A stretch of DNA of 64,000 bases from Hyphomicrobium sp. CS1GBMeth3. Its GTDB lineage: Bacteria; Pseudomonadota; Alphaproteobacteria; Rhizobiales; Hyphomicrobiaceae. The stretch is from NCBI RefSeq assembly GCF_900117455.1, contig NZ_FPHO01000002.1:1240001-1304000 (forward strand), read 5' to 3'. The notes under the pieces are model-generated. The model saw nothing but the letters and a program-made list of their open reading frames with translations, was not told where the DNA came from and made no database searches. Positions 37,924 through 47,431 of this stretch are shown here, one piece after another. The position numbers and the translations under genes were made by a program. Numbering within the stretch: position 1 is the stretch's first letter; each line of letters opens with the position of its first letter.

Positions 37924-38889
37924 TCAGCGCGCCGCGATAGCGGCCCGATACTGCTCGGGAGACCACAATTCGCCGCTTCCGGGCTGCCGTCCCGTGTCGG
38001 CATAGCTCTGCCGGTAAGCCTGCTGCTGGGGTTGACCGTAGGCTTGGCCGTAGCCCTCGATGTGCGACCGGTCGGCAACCGTCATGCGCGGTCGGACGGG
38101 CGGCATTTGGCTCTGAGCTCGTGCCGTGTTGCGATGGGCTGCCCACTCGCGTGCCGATTCAGCCCGCTCACGGGCAGCAATGTGCATCCCGCCGCTGCCC
38201 TGGCGGGAAGCTAGATACTGGCGCTCGCGGGCGTCGTTGCCGTCGAGCGGCGCCGGGCCGGCATAGCGCACGCGCACGCGCCCGGTGCCGCCGGACATAA
38301 GGCCCAACTCGCGCGCCGATGCCCTCGACAGATCGATCATGCGCTCGCCCACATAGGGGCCGCGGTCGTTGATACGCACCAGGATGGTGCGGTTGGTCGA
38401 CAGGCTCGTCACATAAGCATAGCTCGGCATCGGGAGCGTCGGGTGCGCGGCCGTCAGGGCGTGCATGTCGAAAATCTCGCCGTTGGCAGTTTTGCGGCCG
38501 TGAAAGTCGCTGCCGTACCACGAGGCGATGCCGACGCGATCGTAGTCAGGTTGCTCGCGCGGGTTGTACCAGCGCCCGCCGACCTTATACGGGACGCCGA
38601 CCTTGTAAGTGCCGCCTCCCTTGGGGATGCGTTCCTGGTGGCTGGCGACGCGGCGACTGGCCGAGACGCCCCACTTCGATTCCGGGAACATCGGTGCCTC
38701 TGCGCCCGAGAGACTGCCGGATCCGCTGCCCGCACATCCGCCAAGCGATGCGGTCGCGACCGCCGCAGCCAGAGCAGCGCACGCGCGGCGGCGCGTACCG
38801 CGCCATGCCAGTTCCTGCGGGAAAATGCTCAGAAAGAGCCGCGGCGCGGCGTCCGCACCCTCCGTGATTTTACGCAACATCAACGCCAT
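37924..38889 (-). CDS. rlpA: RlpA-like septal ring lytic transglycosylase lipoprotein
   Basis: This 321-residue protein has the RlpA double-psi beta-barrel: GIASWYGSDFHGRKTANGE, MHALTAAHPTLPMPSY and the Asp-containing VRINDRGPYVGERMIDLS. Before it lies a lipobox-like LGGC at residues 49-52 after a hydrophobic stretch, so it is probably an outer-membrane lipoprotein that trims glycan strands lacking peptides. The C-terminal part is Gln/Arg/Tyr-rich and low complexity, with no SPOR domain seen. ATG 38889 or 38880 may be used; both give an unusually long region before the lipobox. Confidence 0.9.
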   Translation of the reverse strand: MALMLRKITEGADAAPRLFLSIFPQELAWRGTRRRACAALAAAVATASLGGCAGSGSGSLSGAEAPMFPESKWGVSASRRVASHQERIPKGGGTYKVGVPYKVGGRWYNPREQPDYDRVGIASWYGSDFHGRKTANGEIFDMHALTAAHPTLPMPSYAYVTSLSTNRTILVRINDRGPYVGERMIDLSRASARELGLMSGGTGRVRVRYAGPAPLDGNDARERQYLASRQGSGGMHIAARERAESAREWAAHRNTARAQSQMPPVRPRMTVADRSHIEGYGQAYGQPQQQAYRQSYADTGRQPGSGELWSPEQYRAAIAAR

Positions 38890-39107
38890 CCCGTAGGCTC
38901 TTTTGGGGAGCCTTATCCTGCCTAGCCGCTCTCCGGCGCCGCTTGTCACCGCGGTCTTTCCGACGAACTGCGACAGGATGGCAGACAGCGATTGCGATCG
39001 CGTTAAGTTGCTTCAGCTGCGTGGTTTTCTGGGCGCTGTTCAGCGAGCTTGAGAGGGCGGCACGGACTGTGTAGGTTCCAGCCTCCGCGGGCGGGGTCCA
39101 CGCGCGT

Positions 39108-39197
39108 GGAGAGATGGTCGAGTGGTTTAAGGCACCGGTCTTGAAAACCGGCGTGGGTGCAAGCCCACCGTGGGTTCGAATCCCACTCTCTCCGCCA
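39108..39197 (+). tRNA. tRNA-Ser (UGA anticodon)
   Basis: This is a 90-base class II tRNA. The acceptor stem GGAGAGA (39108-39114) pairs with TCTCTCC (39187-39193), followed by discriminator G and an encoded CCA. The anticodon loop CTTGAAA gives TGA. A long variable arm (GTGGGTGCAAGCCCAC) and a TTCGAAT T-loop complete it. It reads UCA and other UCN codons. Confidence 0.98.
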
Positions 39198-39375
39198 TAA
39201 ATTATTGTTTTTGTTTGAATTTTTGTTTGTTTTTCTGCTTTTCCTGCCGCACGAAGCGGCTTGTCTTCTGGCGCCGAGGGGGGCGGCGAATTGGTCGGGG
39301 TGGGTAACTCCGGGCGGTAAAGGGCCGGCTTTGCTGGCTTGGATCTGCGCGGGGTCGCCTTACGGATGGGATCGG

Positions 39376-40488
39376 ATGCCAACAGTCGTTTACCTCATCA
39401 ATGTCGATTGGTTCTTCGTCTCCCATTTCCAGCATCTTGCGCGCCGGGCCATGGCGCGTGGCGTGCCGGTCGTTCTGGCGACGCAAGTCAGCCGTTCGAG
39501 CGAGCGGCTCGAAGACAGCGGGATCAGCATCGTCGACCTGCCATTGCAGAGGAACGGCGCCCGCCCGCTCGGACTGGCTCAGGCGGTGCGGGACGTCGAA
39601 GCGTTGCTCATGCGCACGAACGAGCCCGTGCTTCACGCTTTCGGAATCTTCGGGGTGTTGGTCGGCGCGCTCGCGACGCGGCGCCTGGAAGGCGTGCGCT
39701 GCGTCTACACCATCACAGGGCGTGGTTATGCATCGGTCGCACGCGATCCGTGGATGCGCCTCATCCGAGGCATCGCCCCACTCTTCAACCGCTTCGTCGC
39801 GGACGACGCAAACACGCGCTGGATGGTGGAGAACAAGGCGGACGTCGCACAGTCCGGGCTTAAGACGGCGCATCGCGACGGCCGCGTCGATATCGTCGGC
39901 GGAGCCGGCGTCGCGACGGAGGTCTTCACCGCTGCTCCGTTGCCGCCCCGTCCTCCCCTGCGCGTCGGTTTCGTCGCGCGTCTGATCTGGACGAAGGGGC
40001 TCGATATCGCCGTACGTGCCGTCACGCTTGCGCGCGAGCGGGGGTGCGATGTCACGCTGACGATCGCGGGCGAGGTGGACGAGAACAATCCACGCGCCTT
40101 CACAAAAAAGGATCTCGAAACGTACGCGGCAATGCCGGGCATCCGTCTCGCCGGAAAGGTCGACAACGTGCCAGAGTTCTGGCGTCATCATCACCTCGCC
40201 TTCCTGCCCTCCCGTGGCGGTGAGGGCATGCCGAGATGCCTGCTCGAGGCCGCATCCTGCGGTCGCCCCATTCTGACCACGCGCGTGCCTGGCTGCGAGG
40301 ATCTCGCGCAGGCAACCGGTGGATGGGCGGGGCCTTCCGAAGACGTGGAAGCAGCGGCGAACGCTCTGATCGAAATTGCAGCGTGTGCGGATCTCGAAGA
40401 GCGCGGTTTGCGGGCGCGATCGACGATCGAAGCGGGCTTCAGTGAAGTAAAGCTATGGGACGTAGCAGAGCGGTGCTACTTCGCGTGA
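39376..40488 (+). CDS. GT4-family glycosyltransferase
   Basis: This is a 370-residue GT-B fold retaining glycosyltransferase. The N-terminal half starts VVYLINVDWFFVSHFQHLAR. The nucleotide-sugar half has VGFVARLIWTKGLDIAVRA and the C-terminal donor-site motif LPSRGGEGMPRCLLEAASCGRP. It is the type found in polysaccharide and O-antigen pathways; the sugar is not predictable, and no other such genes adjoin it. It begins 178 bases after tRNA-Ser. The ATG at 39376 starts the conserved strand; the longer frame reaches back into the tRNA. Confidence 0.9.
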   Translation: MPTVVYLINVDWFFVSHFQHLARRAMARGVPVVLATQVSRSSERLEDSGISIVDLPLQRNGARPLGLAQAVRDVEALLMRTNEPVLHAFGIFGVLVGALATRRLEGVRCVYTITGRGYASVARDPWMRLIRGIAPLFNRFVADDANTRWMVENKADVAQSGLKTAHRDGRVDIVGGAGVATEVFTAAPLPPRPPLRVGFVARLIWTKGLDIAVRAVTLARERGCDVTLTIAGEVDENNPRAFTKKDLETYAAMPGIRLAGKVDNVPEFWRHHHLAFLPSRGGEGMPRCLLEAASCGRPILTTRVPGCEDLAQATGGWAGPSEDVEAAANALIEIAACADLEERGLRARSTIEAGFSEVKLWDVAERCYFA

Positions 40489-40569
40489 CACGTTATGTGC
40501 TAGGCTGCCGCGCATGATGCGGCCTGCGTGCGCCGACAGACGTGTCGTTGACATTTGAGGCACAGTCCA

Positions 40570-41349
40570 TACGCTGCATCTAAGCGATGATCGCAGCAGA
40601 TCGATCGCCGCCATCACCGGCTCGGCGCTCGCCAAGGCAGCCGCGTGATTGGGAGGAGGACGACGGCCCCTGTGCTGTCTCCTTCAGCAACCGTTCCCGC
40701 GACGGATACAGTCCTCGTGCACCGGGCGCTTTCGCGACCCTGTCGATTACGCTCGATGCACCTCGGGGTCGTTGCGGAGGGAGAAAGTTATCGCAAGCAG
40801 CTTCTGCGTGACACCTTCATCGGGACAACGGTCGAGCGTGTGATCCGTCTCGATCGCTCGCCCGTTCGCGTCGTGAACACAGAAGTGACGCATCCTTATG
40901 CGCATGTGCTGGTCGCGGTCGACCTCTCGAACGCTTCCACAACAGCACTTCAGGCTGACACGCGCTTGGGATTCTCGGCGCGGTCAGGGTTTCCGTCGTG
41001 CATGCGTTCGAAGCTGTGGCGCGACCCAAGATGCTGCTCGCCGATGCGTCGGAGGACGAGATCAAAATTTATGTCGAAGAAGAGCGAGAACTGGCCCTTG
41101 GCGCACTCACAACGTTTATGGCGCGCCTTCCTTTTGACCCCGGCCCCTGGTCCCCGCTCGTCGTCGAAGGCGAGCCCGTGCTTGCGATATCCAAGACGGT
41201 GGAGCGACTTCGGCCGGATCTAATCGTTGTCGGCACCCAAAGTCGCACGGGACTTGCAAAAAATTTTTCTGGGCAGTGTCACTGAAGAGGTTCTTCGCAG
41301 GCTAGAAATCGATATTCTCGCTATTAACACAGGCACAGCGGGCAGCTGA
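40570..41349 (+). pseudogene. Decayed tandem universal stress protein (UspA-type) gene
   Basis: Fragments of a two-domain USP lie in shifting frames. The end of the first domain (LLRDTFIGTTVERVIRLDRSPVRVV) and the start of the second (HPYAHVLVAVDLSNAS) share one frame up to about 40970. The next part (VSVVHAFEAVARPKMLLAD to LIVVGTQSRTGLAK) is in another frame. The last part (LGSVTEEVLRRLEIDILAINTG) returns to the first frame. The shifts lie at a GGG (about 40968-40970, one base short) and an A6 run (41258-41263, one base extra). The first domain's start is mostly unrecognisable apart from a possible remnant near 40570-40640. Confidence 0.7.
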
Positions 41350-41382
41350 TCATCAGGCAACGGAACAGGATAATACGAGTAG

Positions 41383-44283
41383 ATGCTATCGAACGAGACG
41401 CTCCTTCTAGCCGCGATCGTCATTCCGTTCCTTGGCAGTCTCGTTGCCTCCCTCCTCCCAACAAACGCCCGCAATGCTGAGGCGTGGCTGGCGGGAGCCA
41501 TTGCCCTCACCCTGCTGCTTCTGTTCAGCATGTTCTATCCGTCGGTCACGGATGGCAACGTCGTCCGTTCCGAGATCGAATGGGTGCCCGCCGTCGGGCT
41601 TTCGTTCGTGCTTCGGCTCGATGGCTTGGCCTGGATGTTCGCGCTGCTGATCACGGGCGTCGGTTTTCTCGTCTTCCTCTATGCGCGCTATTACATGTCG
41701 CCCGAGGATCCGGTCCCGCGCTTTTTCTCGTTTCTGCTCGCGTTCATGGGTTCCATGCTCGGCGTGGTGCTGTCGGGCAATCTCATTCAGCTCGTGTTCT
41801 TCTGGGAGCTGACGAGCTTTCTCTCATTCCTGCTGATCGGGTACTGGCAGCACGATGCGGGTGCGCGTGCCGGCGCGCGCATGGCGCTCGCGGTCACCGC
41901 GTCGGGCGGCCTGTGCCTGTTCGGCGGCGTGATCGTGCTCGGCTACATCGTGGGCAGCTACGACGTGGACCGCGTGCTTGCCTCGGCCGATGCGATCCGC
42001 TCGCACTCGCTTTATCTGCCGGCGCTCATCCTGATCGTTATCGGTGCGCTGACCAAGAGCGCGCAGATCCCGTTTCATTTCTGGCTGCCGCGCGCCATGG
42101 TGGCGCCGACACCGGTCTCCGCCTATCTACACTCGGCGACGATGGTGAAGCTCGGGGTCTTCCTGCTCGCGCGGCTGTGGCCGGCGATGTCGGGGACAGA
42201 TGCGTGGCTGTACATCGTCGGATCGACAGGCCTCGTCACGTTCGTGGTGGCGGCGTTCCTGGCCATGTTCCAGAACGACCTCAAGGGCGTGCTCGCCTAT
42301 TCGACCATCAGCCACCTGGGCCTGATCACGCTATTGCTCGGGCTCGATTCGCCGCTCGCCACCGTGGCCGCCATCTTCCACCTGATGAACCACGCGACCT
42401 TCAAGGCGTCGCTGTTCATGGCAGCCGGGATCATCGACCACGAGACCGGAACGCGCGACATCCGACGGCTGAGCGGGCTTTATCAATACATGCCGGTGAC
42501 GGCGACACTCGCCATGGTGGCCGCGGCGGCGATGGCAGGCGTGCCGCTGCTCAACGGCTTCCTCTCCAAGGAGATGTTCTTCGCCGAGACGATCGAGACC
42601 CACGACGGCTCCTTCATCGATGCCGCGCTCCCCTACATCGCCACGCTGGCCGCGATGTTCAGCGTTGCCTACTCGCTGCGCTTCATCCGCGACGTGTTCT
42701 TCGGCCCACCGCCGACCGATCTGCCGCGCACACCGAAGGAGCCGCCGCATTGGATGCGCTTTCCGATCGAGCTTCTCGTCGTGGTCTGTCTGGTTGTCGG
42801 AATTGTGCCGAACATCACCATCCGGCCGTTTCTCGACGTGGCGGTTGCCTCGGTCCTTGGCGCGGCGGCACCCAAGTTCGATCTCGCCATCTGGCACGGA
42901 TTCAACTGGCCCTTCTTCATGAGTGTGACTGCGCTTGCCGGCGGCGTGCTGGTCTACGCGCTGTTGCGCACCTACAGCCTCGACAACGCGAGCCTCTTCC
43001 GGCGCAAGAAAAGTGAGGCGCCGGCTGGCGATCTGGTTGGCGCGTCTGCGCGTTCGCTCCTGACCGTGGTCGGCACGCGGAGGCTGCAGCCGCAGATGCG
43101 CGCGGTGGTGTGCGTCGCATTCGTTGCTGGTCTGCTACCGCTCGCGGGACAGGCGCTGCTGCCTCAATCTCTCAATCTGACACCGATCGACTACGCGTTC
43201 GCCCTCGTTTGGATCATCGGCATCGTGTGCGCGCTTGCGACCGCGCAGCAGGCCAAATTCCATCGTCTGGCTGCGCTCATCTTCATGAGCGGAGCGGGGC
43301 TCGCAACGTGCATCACGTTCATCTACCTCTCAGCGCCCGATCTCGCGCTGACACAGCTTCTGGTCGAGGTGGTGACGACGGTGCTGATCCTGCTCGGGTT
43401 GCGCTGGCTGCCCAAGCGCCAGGACGAGGGGCTGCTCAAGACCGATTCCTCGATGCTGATGCGTCGCTACGTCGATCTCTCGATCGCGCTGGTGGTCGGT
43501 GCCGGCCTAGCGCTGATCGCTTTCGCCGTCATGACGCGGGCGCCGCAGGTGGACGGCATCGCGCAGTACTTCCTTGAGAAGTCTTACTTGGAGGGCGGAG
43601 GGCGCAACGTCGTCAACGTTATCCTGGTCGACTTCCGCGGTCTCGATACGCTGGGCGAGATTACGGTGCTGTGTATCGTAGCGCTTTCGGTGTTCGCGCT
43701 TATGCGCCGCTTCCGGCCTGCTCCGGAAAGCATACCGGTGCCAGAACAGAAGCTCGCTCAGGAGGCCTTCGATCGCGCCCATCCCAATCGGCGGCCCGGT
43801 GACACGATCGCCGAGTATCTGCTGGTGCCCTCCGTCATCATGCGCCTGCTGTTCCCGGTCATAGGAACGTTCGGCATCTATCTCTTCCTGCGTGGGCACA
43901 ACTACCCGGGCGGCGGGTTCGTCGCCGGCTTGGCACTCGCCATCGCGATCATCCTGCAATACATGGCGGCCGGCGCCCTATGGGTGGAGGACCGCATCCG
44001 AGTCTTTCCGCTGCGTTGGATGGGTGTCGGGTTCCTATGCGCGCTAGCGGCTGGCGTCGGCACCTGGATCGGGGGTTTCCCGTTCCTGACATCGCGGATG
44101 ATCGATGTACGTCTGCCGCTGATCGGTGACGTGCACCTCTCGACGGTGATCCTGTTCGATCTTGGCGTGCTCGCCATCGTGCTCGGTGCGACGGTTCTGG
44201 TCCTGATCGCGCTGGCTCACCAGTCGATCCGCTCGCATCGCAAGCCCAAGTCTGCCGCAGAAGCAACAGAAGGAGCCGTGTGA
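41383..44283 (+). CDS. mrpA: Mrp/Pha Na+(K+)/H+ antiporter subunit A fused to subunit B
   Basis: This 966-residue membrane protein is related to NuoL. It has about 20 helices with the proton-channel region (LIGYWQHDAGARAGARMALA, LTKSAQIPFHFWLPRAM, PTPVSAYLHSATMVKLGV). Its last ~150 residues are the MnhB domain (IYLFLRGHNYPGGGFVAG), so it combines MrpA and MrpB as in group 2 operons such as rhizobial phaAB. The Mrp complex exports Na+ or K+ for protons, giving pH and salt tolerance. It is the first of six genes that overlap end to end. Confidence 0.96.
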   Translation: MLSNETLLLAAIVIPFLGSLVASLLPTNARNAEAWLAGAIALTLLLLFSMFYPSVTDGNVVRSEIEWVPAVGLSFVLRLDGLAWMFALLITGVGFLVFLYARYYMSPEDPVPRFFSFLLAFMGSMLGVVLSGNLIQLVFFWELTSFLSFLLIGYWQHDAGARAGARMALAVTASGGLCLFGGVIVLGYIVGSYDVDRVLASADAIRSHSLYLPALILIVIGALTKSAQIPFHFWLPRAMVAPTPVSAYLHSATMVKLGVFLLARLWPAMSGTDAWLYIVGSTGLVTFVVAAFLAMFQNDLKGVLAYSTISHLGLITLLLGLDSPLATVAAIFHLMNHATFKASLFMAAGIIDHETGTRDIRRLSGLYQYMPVTATLAMVAAAAMAGVPLLNGFLSKEMFFAETIETHDGSFIDAALPYIATLAAMFSVAYSLRFIRDVFFGPPPTDLPRTPKEPPHWMRFPIELLVVVCLVVGIVPNITIRPFLDVAVASVLGAAAPKFDLAIWHGFNWPFFMSVTALAGGVLVYALLRTYSLDNASLFRRKKSEAPAGDLVGASARSLLTVVGTRRLQPQMRAVVCVAFVAGLLPLAGQALLPQSLNLTPIDYAFALVWIIGIVCALATAQQAKFHRLAALIFMSGAGLATCITFIYLSAPDLALTQLLVEVVTTVLILLGLRWLPKRQDEGLLKTDSSMLMRRYVDLSIALVVGAGLALIAFAVMTRAPQVDGIAQYFLEKSYLEGGGRNVVNVILVDFRGLDTLGEITVLCIVALSVFALMRRFRPAPESIPVPEQKLAQEAFDRAHPNRRPGDTIAEYLLVPSVIMRLLFPVIGTFGIYLFLRGHNYPGGGFVAGLALAIAIILQYMAAGALWVEDRIRVFPLRWMGVGFLCALAAGVGTWIGGFPFLTSRMIDVRLPLIGDVHLSTVILFDLGVLAIVLGATVLVLIALAHQSIRSHRKPKSAAEATEGAV

Positions 44284-44627
44284 TGGAAATCGTGCTCGCC
44301 CTCAGCATCGGCGCGCTGGCAAGCTCCGGCGTCTGGTTGATCCTGCGCTCGCGCACCTATCAGGTGCTGATCGGGCTGTCGCTCCTGTCGTACGCCGTCA
44401 ATCTCTTCATCTTCTCCATGGGACGGGTGCGGACCGGGGCTCCACCGATTCTCAAGCCCGGCGTGCCGGAAGAGCTCGCGCACTATACGGATCCAGTGCC
44501 GCAGGCGCTGGTACTGACAGCCATCGTCATCACCTTTGCGATGACCGCGATGTTGCTGGTGGTGATCCTGGCTGCCCGTGGCTTGACACGCAATGACCAT
44601 GTCGACGGACGGGGGGGCAGCCCGTGA
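44283..44627 (+). CDS. mrpC: Mrp antiporter subunit C
   Basis: This 114-residue NuoK-like subunit has three membrane helices and the conserved VPQALVLTAIVITFAMTA segment. The ATG at 44283 overlaps the last base of the mrpA stop (TGATG), and an AGAAGGAG lies 7 bases upstream. The preceding in-frame GTG at 44280 would add one residue. Its stop overlaps mrpD by 4 bases (GTGA). Confidence 0.95.
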   Translation: MEIVLALSIGALASSGVWLILRSRTYQVLIGLSLLSYAVNLFIFSMGRVRTGAPPILKPGVPEELAHYTDPVPQALVLTAIVITFAMTAMLLVVILAARGLTRNDHVDGRGGSP

Positions 44628-46258
44628 GTTTTTCTGTCCAACACCTGATTATAGCGCCGATCCTATTGCCGCTCGCCACTGCGGCCCTGATGGTGCCACT
44701 CGACGAGCGCCGCAGACCGCTCAAGACCGCAATTTCTCTTGTCTCGACGCTGGCGTCGCTGTGGATCGCGCTATCGCTGCTCGGCATCGCGGACGCGCAG
44801 CCTGTCGACGGCACGGGTGTTAGCGTCTACCTGCTCGGCAACTGGCCGGCGCCGTTCGGCATCGTGCTCGTGCTCGACCGGCTCGCCGCCCTCATGCTGA
44901 CGCTGACAAGCATCGTCGTGCTTTGCGGTCTCGTCTTCTCCCTGACTCGCTGGCATAGCGCAGGGTCGCATTTTCACTCGCTTCTGCAGTTTCTGCTGGC
45001 AGGGCTCAACGGCGTCTTCCTGACGGGCGATCTCTTCAATCTGTTCGTGTTCTTCGAGGTGCTGCTGGCCGCCTCCTACGGCCTCGTGCTGCACGGCTCC
45101 GGCGCGCTGCGCGTCAAGGCGGGCCTGCACTACATCGCCATCAATCTCGCGGCCTCGTCCCTGTTCCTGATCGGCGTCAGCCTGATCTACGGCGCGACAG
45201 GCACGCTCAACATGGCCGATCTCGCCAACCGCGTGCCGACAGTGCCCGAAAGCGAGCGCGTTCTGCTCGAGGCCGGCGCCGCCATCCTCGGCATCGCCTT
45301 TTTGATCAAGGCGGGCATGTGGCCCCTGTGCTTCTGGTTGCCCAGCACCTACTCGGTCGTGGCGCCGCCGGTCGCAGCCATGTTCTCAATCATGACCAAG
45401 GTCGGCATCTACGTCATCCTGCGCCTGTGGCCCTTGGTGTTCGGCGCGGAAGCCGGCGCGTCTGCCTACTTCGGCGACAACTGGCTCCTAATCGGCGGCA
45501 TCGCGACGGTGGCGTTCGGCTCGATCGGCCTCTTAGCGTCGCAGGATCTCGCGCGTCTGGCCTCATTCAGCGTGCTGGTATCCTCGGGCACCCTGCTCGC
45601 CGCCATCGCCGTCGGCAGCACGGCGGTGACCGGCGGGGCCCTCTTCTATCTCGTCAGCTCGACGCTCGCGATCAGCGCCTTCTTCCTTCTGATCGAGCTG
45701 ATCGAGCGCGGGCGAATTGCCGGCGCAGACATACTCGCCGTTACCGCCGAGGCACTCGGTGACGACGAGGAGGAGGGCGAGGTTGAGCCGGTCGGCATCG
45801 CTATCCCGGCAACGATGGCCATCCTCGGCGTTGGCTTCGCCACGTGCGCGCTGCTGCTGGCGGGGCTGCCCCCGCTGGCAGGCTTCATCGCGAAGCTCCT
45901 CATGCTGCACGCCATGTTTCTTTCGGGCGGGCCTGAGGCCAGCGGCGTGACGGCCGCGACCTGGACGCTCCTCGCCGTGCTCCTGCTCTCGGGCCTGGCG
46001 GCCACGATCGCCATGATGCGGGCGGGTATCCGCGTGTTCTGGGTGCCGATCGAAAGCACGGTGCCGACGGTGCGCTTCCTCGAGATGCTGCCGATCGTCG
46101 TCCTGCTGTTCCTGTGCGTGACGCTGACGGTGCAGGCCGGCCCCATCTCGCGCTTTATGCAGACGACGGCGGAAAGCCTACATGAGCCGCAGAGCTATGT
46201 GCGCGGCGTGCTTGGAACTCCGCGCGTCGAGCCGGTGCAGACGGGAGGTGGTTCATGA
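44624..46258 (+). CDS. mrpD: Mrp antiporter subunit D
   Basis: This 544-residue NuoM/NuoN-related subunit has about 14 helices: FVFFEVLLAASYGLVLHGSG, FLIKAGMWPLCFWLPSTYSV and AAMFSIMTKVGIYVILRLWP. Together with MrpA it forms the ion-translocating core. It starts with GTG within the mrpC stop. An acidic stretch (EALGDDEEEGEVEPVG, around residues 378-393) in a loop is unusual for a membrane protein and may interact with cations. Its ATGA end overlaps mrpE. Confidence 0.96.
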   Translation: MSFSVQHLIIAPILLPLATAALMVPLDERRRPLKTAISLVSTLASLWIALSLLGIADAQPVDGTGVSVYLLGNWPAPFGIVLVLDRLAALMLTLTSIVVLCGLVFSLTRWHSAGSHFHSLLQFLLAGLNGVFLTGDLFNLFVFFEVLLAASYGLVLHGSGALRVKAGLHYIAINLAASSLFLIGVSLIYGATGTLNMADLANRVPTVPESERVLLEAGAAILGIAFLIKAGMWPLCFWLPSTYSVVAPPVAAMFSIMTKVGIYVILRLWPLVFGAEAGASAYFGDNWLLIGGIATVAFGSIGLLASQDLARLASFSVLVSSGTLLAAIAVGSTAVTGGALFYLVSSTLAISAFFLLIELIERGRIAGADILAVTAEALGDDEEEGEVEPVGIAIPATMAILGVGFATCALLLAGLPPLAGFIAKLLMLHAMFLSGGPEASGVTAATWTLLAVLLLSGLAATIAMMRAGIRVFWVPIESTVPTVRFLEMLPIVVLLFLCVTLTVQAGPISRFMQTTAESLHEPQSYVRGVLGTPRVEPVQTGGGS

Positions 46259-46740
46259 CGCGCCTGATGCCGTATCCAATCCTCACCGTGTTCTTGCTCG
46301 GCATGTGGTTGTTGCTCAATCAATCGGTGTCGCCGGGGCACATCGTGCTCGGCTCCATTGTCGGTATTGCCGGTGGACTTGCAATCTCGACGCTGCAAAT
46401 CCCGACAGGGCGTGCTCGCCGGCCGCTGGCGATCGTGCGGCTGGCGTTCATAATTCTGGTCGACATCATCCGCTCGAACATCGCGGTGGCGCGCATCGTT
46501 CTAACGCCGGGCCGCAAGGCGCAGTCCGGCTTCATGACGATCAAGCTCGACATCCGCAACGAGTATGCGATCGCGATCCTGGCATGCACGCTGACATCCA
46601 CGCCCGGCACGGTGTGGGTAAATTTCAATAACGCCAACGGCGTTCTCCTCCTCCACCTTCTTGACTTCGTCGACGAGAATGCGTGGATCGACCTCATCAA
46701 GAACCGATACGAACGGCTGCTGATGGAGATCTTCGAATGA
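46255..46740 (+). CDS. mrpE: Mrp antiporter subunit E
   Basis: This is a 161-residue small subunit with two or three N-terminal helices and a cytoplasmic tail. The family segments ILACTLTSTPGTVWVNF and HLLDFVDENAWIDLIKNRYE are seen. It overlaps mrpD and mrpF by 4 bases each. It is needed for full antiport activity in characterised Mrp complexes. Confidence 0.95.
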   Translation: MTRLMPYPILTVFLLGMWLLLNQSVSPGHIVLGSIVGIAGGLAISTLQIPTGRARRPLAIVRLAFIILVDIIRSNIAVARIVLTPGRKAQSGFMTIKLDIRNEYAIAILACTLTSTPGTVWVNFNNANGVLLLHLLDFVDENAWIDLIKNRYERLLMEIFE

Positions 46741-47021
46741 GCGCTCATACGATCCTTGAGTGGTCCGTCTCCATTGCCGAGGTCGCCCTCGTGCTTGCGA
46801 TGGCCTGCGCGACTTACCGCTTTTTGCGAGGCCCCCGGGCGCAGGACCGTGTGCTGGCGCTCGATGCGTTCTACGTCACCGGCATGATTCTCATTCTGAC
46901 CTTCGGTATCGAGACCGGGGACACGGTCTATTTCGAAGCGGCACTTGTTATCGCGCTCTTCGGCTTTGTCGGCACGGCGGCGCTCGCGAAATTCCTCATG
47001 CGCGGGGAGACCATCGAATGA
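46737..47021 (+). CDS. mrpF: Mrp antiporter subunit F
   Basis: This 94-residue protein has three membrane helices and the MnhF pattern RFLRGPRAQDRVLALDAFYV. The start ATG lies in the mrpE stop (ATGA); the frame is open further upstream, but only inside mrpE. Some homologues are linked to bile salt and organic ion efflux. Here it is part of the Mrp set. Confidence 0.95.
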   Translation: MSAHTILEWSVSIAEVALVLAMACATYRFLRGPRAQDRVLALDAFYVTGMILILTFGIETGDTVYFEAALVIALFGFVGTAALAKFLMRGETIE

Positions 47022-47410
47022 CGGTGCCTGCTGAACTGCCCGCCTGGGTCGCCATTCTGACATCCGTCCTGGTGCTGACCGGAGCCGGGCTGACGCTGAT
47101 TGGCACCATCGGCCTTCTGCGTCTCAAGGACTTCTACGCGCGGGTGCATCCGCCAACGCTCGGGTCGACGCTCGGCGTCGGCTGCGTTCTGCTCGCCTCG
47201 ATGCTCTATTTCACGGCGTTGGAGGCGCGGCCCGTGGTGCACGAGGTGCTGATCGCAATCTTCGTCACCATCACCACTCCGGTCACGCTCATGCTGCTCG
47301 CCAGCGCGGCCCTGCATCGGGACTGGGAAGAAGGCAACCAGCACGTGCCGCAGCAGCCACGCATCGGTGTAGCCGACGACACGCCGGACTCGCCAAGCAG
47401 CGAAAATTAG
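47018..47410 (+). CDS. mrpG: Mrp antiporter subunit G
   Basis: This 130-residue protein has three helices and the MnhG motif GLLRLKDFYARVHPPTLGSTLG. A hydrophilic tail of about 30 residues follows. It ends the mrp operon and starts in the mrpF stop (ATGA). The hairpin 22 bases downstream has no T tract on this strand, so termination of mrp there is uncertain. Confidence 0.95.
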   Translation: MTVPAELPAWVAILTSVLVLTGAGLTLIGTIGLLRLKDFYARVHPPTLGSTLGVGCVLLASMLYFTALEARPVVHEVLIAIFVTITTPVTLMLLASAALHRDWEEGNQHVPQQPRIGVADDTPDSPSSEN

Positions 47411-47431
47411 AGCCCGCTCCGCGCTGCTCAT

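Noticed and set aside
39198..39240. T-rich stretch after tRNA-Ser as an integrase attachment scar
   Set aside because: No repeat of the tRNA 3' end and no integrase gene were seen nearby, so only a plain T-rich tail can be claimed.
38870..39382. Minus-strand 170-residue frame across tRNA-Ser with a GESGIRTHGG segment
   Set aside because: That peptide is the well-known false translation of the antisense strand of a serine tRNA. The frame also overlaps the rlpA start.
40503..40519. Hairpin GCCGC...GCGGC after the glycosyltransferase gene
   Set aside because: It has no T tract on either strand and a short stem, so it is not a credible terminator.
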